5,735 nucleotides of DNA from positions 1-5,735 of the forward strand of contig JAUWEO010000122.1 of assembly GCA_030608245.1 (NCBI GenBank). Direction: 5' to 3'. Shown here piece after piece: positions 1 through 5,211 of the stretch. A program made the translations under genes and the position numbers. Origin of the DNA: Candidatus Latescibacterota bacterium (GTDB lineage Bacteria > Latescibacterota > MVCY01). The notes beneath the pieces are model-generated. The model was not told where the DNA came from. It was given only the letters and a program-made list of their open reading frames with translations, and ran no database searches. Numbering within the stretch: position 1 is the stretch's first letter; the number at the start of each line of letters is the position of its first letter.

Positions 1-174
1 AGGAAAGTATCCTTGCACTATTGTCTTTTTCTTGCTCAAACGGTACAGAAGGCCAAGGAAGAGACTCGAAAGGGTGGAGTAGTGTTACTGTCGCCTGCCT
101 GTGCCAGCTACGATATGTTTAGGAATTTCGGAGAGAGAGGAGAGATATTCAAGAAGCTGGTTTGGGAGCTGTAA
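1..174 (+). CDS. murD: UDP-N-acetylmuramoylalanine--D-glutamate ligase (MurD), C-terminal fragment
   Basis: This is the 3' end of a gene that begins outside the window; frame 1 is open from the first base to a TAA at 172-174, giving 57 residues. The protein is the cytoplasmic ATP-dependent ligase that adds D-glutamate to UDP-MurNAc-L-Ala in peptidoglycan precursor synthesis. The diagnostic block is LLSPACASYDMFRNFGERG, with the Ser-Pro-Ala-Cys-Ala-Ser and Asp-Met-Phe signature of the MurD C-terminal domain, where the D-glutamate substrate is bound, followed by the usual closing helix EIFKKLVWEL. No mur or ftsW gene follows on the same strand: the next gene is convergent, so any cell-wall gene cluster ends here. 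The active-site ATP-binding part is not in view. Assignment to MurD rather than MurC, MurE or MurF rests on this C-terminal signature and is quite secure. Confidence 0.93.
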   Translation, partial: RKVSLHYCLFLAQTVQKAKEETRKGGVVLLSPACASYDMFRNFGERGEIFKKLVWEL

Positions 175-185
175 ATCTCGTGGAG

Positions 186-319
186 AACACTGAATGACAC
201 TGAAACAACCGAAAACACACAAAATAACCTTCTAAATTTCAACCGCGGTTTATCTGTTTCGTAGCGGATGTCTCCAGACTTCCATTCTGTTGGCTTCTTT
301 TTCGGTGTTTTTCAGTGTT
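186..319. repeat. imperfect long inverted repeat between convergent genes
   Basis: The arms 186-205 and 300-319 are reverse complements at 17 of 20 positions, with about 94 bases between them. The left arm is itself a short near-tandem repeat (aacactgaatg / acactgaaac). The centre contains a perfect 10-base palindrome, AACCGCGGTT, at 241-250. The element fills most of the 171-base gap between the stop codons of murD (+) and the homocysteine gene (-). It could act as a weak bidirectional terminator, but neither strand shows a compact GC-rich stem with a T-run. It could equally be a remnant of a palindromic mobile repeat related in style to those at 1709-2000. Confidence 0.6.
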
Positions 320-345
320 TAAATTTTCCGGATCTATGTTTTGGA

Positions 346-1545
346 CTACTGGAGGGGGCGATACTTCAAGGGTTTAAACCGAATTTCAGACTCTACCGAA
401 GGAACAAGTTGCGAAGGAGCCCCCAAGAGAAATTCTCCCTTTTTGATCCACTTCTTCAGGGTCTTGGCAATCTCTCTTGCCTTGGAGTAACTGGAAAGAG
501 ACGAAGTAGGGACCTTTTCCCCTCTTATGGTGATGTTCCCTTGTCTTAAGGATTTGTAATCTGCCTCGCCCAGGATTTTCGATCTATTGTTGGGGTAGGC
601 ATCGGAGTAATCGACTATCGGAGCCCATATCTCTTCGTCTCTGACGGCGGTGAAGCGGACGATCTGTTCGTTTAAGATAGGAATGGGAATACCCAGTCCC
701 ACCGTCAGCGATGCCCCATATCCCAACATACTTACGCCCACCAGCCATTCAGGACTCATCTGCTTAAGATCTCCAATGACGGCCAAGGTGCCTGCTCCGG
801 CTTTGACCACGCCGTTTTCTCCCCTGGGAACGTTAGGGTCATGTTGAGTCCCATGCCAGCAGACATAGCCCACCCCACCCCCTAGGAAGATTCTGCTTCC
901 AACGCCGATGGTTCTGTAAAAGGGGTCGTTAAACAGGGGACTGAGCTGACCGGCACTGCAGTAGATGGCGTTCCCTAAGTTGGATTTGAGGACGCCCATA
1001 TAGGTGTGAATGGTTTTAGCTGAAAGGTTTACTGCCACATTGTAATTCTGATAGGCATTTCTGGGATTCAACAGGGTGGTTTCATTCAGGTCTTTAATGT
1101 TAATCCATGTCTCCAGTCGTTTCCTGGGATAGCAATCAGTCCCGTAGCCGATAGCCTTAAGTTGAATGTCTTTACCTCCGACTAAGTCCTCAATCACATG
1201 GCCCCCGCCGTAGAGGAACTCTCCCGGATAATGGGTATTCAATGGATCGTGCTCCGGCAGAGCGGTAGCCCCCAGGTAAAGGTCTACAGCGGCTAAGCTA
1301 GCAGAGACAGGGATGTCATTCAGCCAGGCCTGGTGAATGTTGATCTTGGGAGTGGAATGTCCGATATTTAGGAGCACCCCAGAGGAGCACATCGGCCCAA
1401 AGGTACCTGTAGTAACCACATCTATCTGTTCGGCGGCCTTTCGGGTTCCTTCTTGTTCAACAATGTCGATGATCTCCTCGGCGGTGACTACTACTGCTGC
1501 CCCCTTTTTTATCTTTGCGTTTATTTCAGCATAGCTTTTGGCCAT
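346..1545 (-). CDS. DUF39/HcyBio homocysteine biosynthesis protein (predicted L-aspartate semialdehyde sulfurtransferase)
   Basis: The 399-residue protein belongs to the HcyBio (DUF39) family. In methanogens this family is known to convert aspartate semialdehyde and sulfide-derived sulfur directly into homocysteine, bypassing O-acyl-homoserine. Family signatures, numbered from the chosen Met, are TTGTFGPMCSSGV (45-57), HYPGEFLYGGGHVIEDL (105-121), YGTDCYPR (134-141), LLNPRNAYQNYNVAVN (158-173), IYCSAGQLSPL (194-204), the Gly-rich FLGGGVGYV (220-228) and GDLKQMSPEWLVG (258-270). Four cysteines are present: C53, C138, C196 and C229. C53 and C138 lie in the best conserved blocks and are the candidates for carrying persulfide. 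No C-terminal CBS domains and no adjacent 4Fe-4S partner are present. The ATG at 1543-1545 is chosen because AGGAGG stands 7 bases upstream. An in-frame TTG 10 codons earlier would lie against the -10 box and is unlikely. The family is secure; the reaction is inferred from homologs. Confidence 0.93.
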   Translation of the reverse strand: MAKSYAEINAKIKKGAAVVVTAEEIIDIVEQEGTRKAAEQIDVVTTGTFGPMCSSGVLLNIGHSTPKINIHQAWLNDIPVSASLAAVDLYLGATALPEHDPLNTHYPGEFLYGGGHVIEDLVGGKDIQLKAIGYGTDCYPRKRLETWINIKDLNETTLLNPRNAYQNYNVAVNLSAKTIHTYMGVLKSNLGNAIYCSAGQLSPLFNDPFYRTIGVGSRIFLGGGVGYVCWHGTQHDPNVPRGENGVVKAGAGTLAVIGDLKQMSPEWLVGVSMLGYGASLTVGLGIPIPILNEQIVRFTAVRDEEIWAPIVDYSDAYPNNRSKILGEADYKSLRQGNITIRGEKVPTSSLSSYSKAREIAKTLKKWIKKGEFLLGAPSQLVPSVESEIRFKPLKYRPLQ

Positions 1546-1552
1546 CTCTTTG

Positions 1553-1558
1553 CCTCCT
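1553..1558 (-). promoter_or_regulatory. ribosome binding site that fixes the HcyBio start
   Basis: Read on the minus strand this is a perfect AGGAGG, 7 bases before the ATG at 1543-1545. It supports the 399-residue start over the upstream in-frame TTG at 1573-1575, which abuts the predicted -10 box and would lie upstream of the transcription start. Confidence 0.85.
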
Positions 1559-1566
1559 GTTGAGAA

Positions 1567-1595
1567 ATGATACAATTTCGAGGGCGTCTTGTCAA
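1567..1595 (-). promoter_or_regulatory. sigma-70-type promoter of the homocysteine gene
   Basis: On the minus strand a consensus -35 TTGACA (1590-1595) and a -10 TATCAT (1567-1572) are separated by exactly 17 bases. Transcription would begin near 1560, leaving a leader of only about 15 bases that holds little more than the Shine-Dalgarno site. That leaves no room for a leader riboswitch if this is the main promoter. Confidence 0.8.
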
Positions 1596-1598
1596 GGG

Positions 1599-1632
1599 AA
1601 AAAATCCCTCTGTTCTATTCGTTGGACAGAGG
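1599..1632 (-). terminator. terminator-like hairpin upstream of the homocysteine promoter
   Basis: On the minus strand a perfect 7-bp stem, CCTCTGT (1626-1632) with ACAGAGG (1607-1613), encloses a 12-base loop and is followed two bases later by six T (1599-1604). This is the form of a modest intrinsic terminator. It lies just upstream of the -35 box, so it could shield the promoter from minus-strand transcription coming out of the repeat region, or be the expression platform of an older leader. The loop is long and the stem short, so activity is uncertain. Confidence 0.4.
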
Positions 1633-1637
1633 CCCAT

Positions 1638-1701
1638 CTTCCCCAATTGTACCTGACATCCCTAATCGTTGGTCTTACAATAACTTATTGAAGTTGGGAA
1701 G
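1638..1701. other. possible three-way-junction RNA fold
   Basis: Three perfect pairings nest in 64 bases. CTTCCC (1638-1643) pairs with GGGAAG (1696-1701), ATTGTA (1646-1651) with TACAAT (1676-1681), and AACTT (1682-1686) with AAGTT (1691-1695) across a 4-base loop. The second and third stems abut each other inside the first, as in a three-way junction. Being complementary, the fold is possible on either strand. On the minus strand it is followed by the terminator-like hairpin at 1599-1632. I do not recognise a known riboswitch core, and the stems are short enough to be chance. Confidence 0.3.
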
Positions 1702-1702
1702 C

Positions 1703-1885
1703 CATAATTGATTGACTCGTAAAAAGTCTAAAATCTATCGCAAAGACGCAAAGTCGCAGAGAGAAAATGCGAGACATAATTAACTGATTATTAAAGAATA
1801 GCTTCTTTCTTTGCGTCTTGGCGTCTTTGCGTTGAAATGAACAGTGGGAACTTTTTACGAATCAATCATAATTGATTGACTCGTA
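1703..1885. repeat. 19-base perfect direct repeat flanking a palindromic unit
   Basis: CATAATTGATTGACTCGTA occurs at 1703-1721 and again at 1867-1885, with a period of 164 bases. After a 7-base offset in the first copy both continue with TAAAATC (1729-1735 and 1886-1892). The copies bracket the palindrome whose arms are at 1709-1727 and 1850-1868. Confidence 0.85.
1709..1868. repeat. MITE-like palindromic element with terminal inverted repeats
   Basis: Terminal arms 1709-1727 and 1850-1868 are reverse complements at 18 of 19 positions. Inside them a second, imperfect pair of arms lies at 1739-1764 and 1804-1831. The left inner arm is an 8-base near-tandem series (cgcaaaga / cgcaaagt / cgcagaga), and the right is its approximate complement (tttgcgtcttggcgtctttgcg region). 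The centre is AT-rich. No transposase gene is present, so if mobile it would be non-autonomous. It could also serve as a recombination-prone spacer or protein-binding array. Confidence 0.65.
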
Positions 1886-2015
1886 TAAAATCACTGAACC
1901 TGATTCCAGCACAATGGGCACAGAGGGCACGAAAAACCTATTTGTAAAATAATTGGGCGATTATATCCATGTTTTTCTCCGTGTCCCCTTGTCTCTGTGG
2001 TAGATTTTAGACTTT
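1723..2015. repeat. 15-base perfect inverted repeat spanning the repeat region
   Basis: AAAGTCTAAAATCTA at 1723-1737 is the exact reverse complement of 2001-2015. The pair encloses the inner arms of the first palindrome, the second copy of the 19-base direct repeat and the whole second palindrome. The exact match suggests that these are the two ends of one ancestral palindromic element, the left part of which has been split by a second repeat unit. Confidence 0.7.
1910..2000. repeat. imperfect palindrome with cacagag-type arms
   Basis: The left arm 1910-1937 is a 9-base near-tandem series (cacaatggg / cacagaggg / cacgaaaaa). It is roughly complementary, with small gaps, to the right arm 1971-2000, which runs from gtttttctcc to gtctctgtgg. 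The best preserved pairing is GAAAAAC (1931-1937) with GTTTTTC (1971-1977). A 33-base AT-rich spacer separates the arms. Its architecture matches the element at 1709-1868 but with a different unit. Confidence 0.55.
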
Positions 2016-2020
2016 CTGCG

Positions 2021-2051
2021 GAGGGATCAAGTTTCTATTGACAAATCCCTC
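2021..2051. repeat. short inverted repeat around the ftsY -35 box
   Basis: GAGGGAT (2021-2027) and ATCCCTC (2045-2051) are perfect reverse complements with the -35 box of the ftsY promoter between them. It could be an operator half-site pair or an accidental hairpin; 7-bp pairings are common enough that this alone proves nothing. Confidence 0.3.
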
Positions 2052-2066
2052 CCCGTTTCTTATACT
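2038..2066 (+). promoter_or_regulatory. sigma-70-type promoter of the ftsY-tex-dnaJ operon
   Basis: A consensus -35 TTGACA (2038-2043) and a -10 TATACT (2061-2066) are separated by exactly 17 bases. The start of transcription would fall near 2073, giving a leader of roughly 28 bases before the GTG of ftsY. No other equally good promoter was seen between the three genes. Confidence 0.82.
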
Positions 2067-2101
2067 ATACTTTTCTGCAGATTGATTAACTAAAGGTAAT
2101 T

Positions 2102-3046
2102 GTGAAACTACAGGAGCAGAATCTCTTGTTTGGAAAGTTAGCAGATGCCCTGAAGAAAACTCGCACCGGGATGGTGAGCAAGCTTTCAGCGGTGGTGAGG
2201 AGACATCCGAGGGCAGATGAGGAAATGCTGGAGGAACTCGAAGAGATGCTCATCGGGGCGGATATTGGAGTGAAGACCAGCGAAAAAATCATTCGGGGTC
2301 TTCGGGAGTCAATTCGGCGAGGGAATCTGAGTGATTCGGCAGGAGTCAAGACCCTTCTGAAACAGCGAATTTTGGCCATCTGGGACGGCTCAGCTCCGGC
2401 CACGATGGAGTTTACCAAGCCGGAAGGTCGCCCTTATGTGATTATGGTTGTGGGGGTAAACGGTACAGGCAAGACCACGATGATCGGCAAGTTAGCCAAA
2501 AGATATCGAGATTGGGACAGAAAGGTTGTCTTGGCTGCGGCCGATACCTTCCGAGCGGCGGCTATCGAACAGTTGGCGATCTGGGCCAAGCGGGCCGGGG
2601 CGGAACTGGTCAAACATCAACCTGGAGCCGATCCCGCCTCAGTAGTCTTCGATGCCTTTTGTGCCGCCCAGTCCCGACGGGCGAATCTGCTCATCATTGA
2701 CACTGCTGGCAGACTTCACACCAAAGTAAACCTTATGGAACAGCTGAAGAAGATCAAAAGGGTACTGGGTAAGCAGGCAGAAGGTACTCCTGATGAGACG
2801 ATCTTGGTGCTTGATGCAACCACCGGACAGAATGCAATCGCCCAGGCAGATTACTTTAACCAGGCCATCGGACTGACCGGAATTGCCCTCACTAAACTGG
2901 ATGGAACAGCGAAAGGAGGTATTGTTGTTGCGATTAAAGATAATTTGAACATTCCCATCAAGATGGTTGGAATCGGAGAAGGAGTGGATGATTTAAAAGA
3001 ATTTGACCCATCAGAATTTGTGAATGCTTTATTCAATGAGGAGTAG
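2102..3046 (+). CDS. ftsY: signal recognition particle receptor FtsY
   Basis: The 314-residue GTPase is the membrane-associated receptor that docks SRP-ribosome complexes carrying nascent membrane proteins. It consists of an N domain (about 1-100, helical) and a G domain. Visible motifs are the P-loop GVNGTGKT (118-125), the SRP-GTPase box DTFRAAA (148-154), DTAGR (200-204), TKLDG (264-268) and the closing GIGEGVDDL (290-298). The long acidic A domain of the enterobacterial protein is missing, as in many bacteria, so membrane contact would rest on the N-terminal amphipathic stretch. It is FtsY rather than Ffh because there is no methionine-rich M domain and the protein ends just after the G domain. 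Translation starts at GTG, with an AAAGG Shine-Dalgarno at 2092-2096 and an in-frame TAA upstream at 2087-2089. It is first in the operon; tex begins 2 bases after its stop. Confidence 0.96.
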   Translation: MKLQEQNLLFGKLADALKKTRTGMVSKLSAVVRRHPRADEEMLEELEEMLIGADIGVKTSEKIIRGLRESIRRGNLSDSAGVKTLLKQRILAIWDGSAPATMEFTKPEGRPYVIMVVGVNGTGKTTMIGKLAKRYRDWDRKVVLAAADTFRAAAIEQLAIWAKRAGAELVKHQPGADPASVVFDAFCAAQSRRANLLIIDTAGRLHTKVNLMEQLKKIKRVLGKQAEGTPDETILVLDATTGQNAIAQADYFNQAIGLTGIALTKLDGTAKGGIVVAIKDNLNIPIKMVGIGEGVDDLKEFDPSEFVNALFNEE

Positions 3047-3048
3047 AA

Positions 3049-5187
3049 ATGGTTGTCAAGATTGCATCTAAACTATCTCTAAAAGTATCGCAGGTAGAAA
3101 AGGCAGTTGAGCTCTTAGAGGCAGGACACACAGTGCCCTTTATTGCTCGGTATCGGAGAGAAGCGACTGGGGAGTTAAATGAAGAACAGCTCCGTGAAAT
3201 CCAGCGAGGCCTGAACGCTATGAAATCCTTAGAGCAGAGGAAGAAGGAACTTATCGAACTTCTCAGCCACCAGGGGACGTTTTCCCCTCAGATAGAAGAG
3301 AAAATCGAGAACGCTTTAACTGTCCCTGAAATCGGGGACTTATGCCTGGCATTCAAGCCAGCAGAGCTTACCAGGGCGGAGCTGGCAAGACAACTGGGAT
3401 TGCAACCACTGGCAGACCTAATGTTAGCTCAGGAAGTGACACAAGGCTCACCTGAGGATTACGCTTTGCGGCATGTGAGGACAGAAGGGGATCTACTTAC
3501 CGCTGAGGCTGTTTTGGTGTCAGCCAGAGATATTGTCGCCAGGCGTTTCTCTCAAGATCTTGAGATAAGGGAAATTGTGAGAAAATTCACCTTTCAGAAG
3601 GGGATGCTTGTCACCCAAGCCAGAGGCCAGTTTCTGCGAGGCGAGTTTGAGATGTATTACAAGTATAGCGAAGTTCCCTGGAAGATTCCGCCTTATCGAA
3701 TCCTGGCCATAAACCGGGGCGAGAAGGAAAAGATCCTTAAGGTATCAACAGATGTTCCCGAAGAGGAGATACTCAAGAGGATAGAGGCTCATGTGGTAAA
3801 GAATAGGGAGACGATCTTTCTCGATGAGCTAAAAAAGGCTATCAAAGAAGGATACCGACGACTGATTGCCCCTGCTATTGAACGGCAATTGAGGAGTGAA
3901 CTGACAGAAAAGGCCGAAGAATACTTTATCACTATGTTTGCCAAAAACTTAAAGAGCGAACTGTTAAGAGCGCCTCTTAAGAACAGAGTAATACTGGGCG
4001 TAGGTTCCGGAGTTAAAAGTGTGACCAGGGCGGCGGTAATTGGCCAGGCAGGAGAATTCATAGAGGGAGCAGTGCTTGATCTACAAAACCAGTGGGAGCA
4101 GACAGTGAACGACCTATTGGATCTTGTACGAAGAGATCAGATAGACATTATTGCCCTGGGCAACGGAATGGCTGTGGAGCAGACAGAGAGATTGGTAGCG
4201 CAAATCCTTTCCCGCTCTGAGAGAAAGCTTTCTTATACAGTGGTAGAAGAGGATGGAGCTTCTGCGTATTCATTCTCTGAAGCGGCCCAGGAGGAGTTCC
4301 CCGAGCTGGATACGGCACTACGGAGCACTATCTTCATTGCCCGCCGACTTCAAGATCCCTTAAGAGAGCTGGTTAAAATTAATCCTAAATTTATTAGGAT
4401 CGGAATCTACCAGCAGGAAATAGATCAGGACCGGCTGAATGATAGACTCTCTTTTGTTATTCAGCTCTGCGTTAATCGGGTGGGAGTTGACCTAAATACA
4501 GCTTCAGCGTCTCTACTCAAGTATGTCCCTGGTTTGTCGCCGGAGCTAACCAAACGGATCGTTCACTACCGGGAAGAACGGGGCGGGTTCCAGAGTCGAG
4601 ATGAACTAAAGGAAGTTGAGGGGTTAGGAGACAGAGAATTTTTCCAGTGTGTAGGTTTCCTGCGGGTAGAAGGCGGGTCTAATCCTTTGGATAATACCTT
4701 TATTCACCCGGAACAATACGATACTGTTTATCAATTGCTGGAGCGATGGGGAAGTGGTGTTAGCAATCTACCAGAGAGTGTCAAGGCGGTGCGGGTGAAG
4801 ATGAGACTGGCTAAGGCGGATACAGCCCAATTGGCCTCTGAATTTTCATTGCAGGAATCCACCTTTAAGGATATTTTGAAAAATCTGGAAAATCCCACCA
4901 CCGACATTCGGGAAGATTCCCGTCCGATCATGTTACGGACCGAAGTGCTACGGTTGGAAGACTTGAAGGAAGGAATGCTGCTCAAGGGAACAGTGAAAAC
5001 TGTGGCTCCGTTCGGCGTTTTCGTGGATATCGGGATGCGAAAAAGCGGTCTGGTGCATATCTCTCAGCTCAGCGACAAATTCGTAAAGGATCCTTTCGAG
5101 GTCGTTTCTTTGGGAGACATAGTTGAGGTGAAGGTGATTAATGTGGACTTGGAAAAAAACAGAGTGGCTCTATCGATGAGGTTCTAA
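3049..5187 (+). CDS. tex: Tex-family S1 RNA-binding transcription accessory protein
   Basis: The 712-residue protein is a Tex/YhgF homolog, a cytoplasmic nucleic-acid-binding protein related to eukaryotic Spt6 and linked to transcription. Domains in order are an N-terminal Tex helical region (1-200, with TVPFIARYRREATGELNEEQ at 28-47), a central linker (RILAINRGEKEKIL 217-230, RLIAPAIERQLRSELTEKAE 271-290), a YqgF/RNase H-like domain (about 312-440), helix-hairpin-helix repeats (GVDLNTASASLLKYVPGL 479-496 to FFQCVGFLRV) and a C-terminal S1 domain (641-712, with GTVKTVAPFGVFVDIG and SGLVHISQLS). The canonical G-L-D-P-G of the YqgF domain reads GVGSG (317-321), so the Asp is replaced by Gly319. 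The KPKRRT-type motif reads KPAELT (103-108). The ATG at 3049 has GAGGAG at 3038-3043 inside the end of ftsY, so the two genes are probably translationally coupled. The family is secure; the precise role is not. Confidence 0.94.
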   Translation: MVVKIASKLSLKVSQVEKAVELLEAGHTVPFIARYRREATGELNEEQLREIQRGLNAMKSLEQRKKELIELLSHQGTFSPQIEEKIENALTVPEIGDLCLAFKPAELTRAELARQLGLQPLADLMLAQEVTQGSPEDYALRHVRTEGDLLTAEAVLVSARDIVARRFSQDLEIREIVRKFTFQKGMLVTQARGQFLRGEFEMYYKYSEVPWKIPPYRILAINRGEKEKILKVSTDVPEEEILKRIEAHVVKNRETIFLDELKKAIKEGYRRLIAPAIERQLRSELTEKAEEYFITMFAKNLKSELLRAPLKNRVILGVGSGVKSVTRAAVIGQAGEFIEGAVLDLQNQWEQTVNDLLDLVRRDQIDIIALGNGMAVEQTERLVAQILSRSERKLSYTVVEEDGASAYSFSEAAQEEFPELDTALRSTIFIARRLQDPLRELVKINPKFIRIGIYQQEIDQDRLNDRLSFVIQLCVNRVGVDLNTASASLLKYVPGLSPELTKRIVHYREERGGFQSRDELKEVEGLGDREFFQCVGFLRVEGGSNPLDNTFIHPEQYDTVYQLLERWGSGVSNLPESVKAVRVKMRLAKADTAQLASEFSLQESTFKDILKNLENPTTDIREDSRPIMLRTEVLRLEDLKEGMLLKGTVKTVAPFGVFVDIGMRKSGLVHISQLSDKFVKDPFEVVSLGDIVEVKVINVDLEKNRVALSMRF

Positions 5188-5211
5188 TTAACTGTGTGAA
5201 AGGATTTTCTT

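Larger units (their letters stand above)
1596..2037. other. gene-free region between two divergent promoters
   Basis: This stretch separates the homocysteine promoter (minus) from the ftsY promoter (plus). I see no convincing open reading frame, tRNA or 4.5S RNA in it. The part next to the homocysteine gene (1599-1701) can form hairpins. The remainder (1703-2015) is almost wholly repeat sequence: two imperfect palindromes whose arms are short tandem units, a 19-base direct repeat and a 15-base long-range inverted repeat. These are listed separately. Confidence 0.8.

Noticed and set aside
268..549. Open frame of 93 codons on the plus strand
   Set aside because: It overlaps the end of the HcyBio gene on the other strand, shows no recognisable motif and has no Shine-Dalgarno site; it is a shadow frame.
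1546..1575. Ten-residue N-terminal extension of the HcyBio protein from a TTG start
   Set aside because: The TTG directly abuts the predicted -10 box and lies upstream of the likely transcription start, whereas the ATG at 1545 has a perfect Shine-Dalgarno site.
1739..1831. CRISPR-like array suggested by repeated cgcaaag units
   Set aside because: The units are 8 bases, adjacent without spacers, and appear as complementary arms; no cas gene is present.
1596..2037. 4.5S RNA or tRNA gene in the gap before ftsY
   Set aside because: No SRP-RNA GGAA tetraloop helix and no tRNA arms or anticodon loop could be assembled from the sequence.
2086..2418. Minus-strand open frame of 110 codons opposite ftsY
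   Set aside because: It is antisense to a well conserved GTPase gene and has a serine-rich, low-complexity composition typical of antisense frames.
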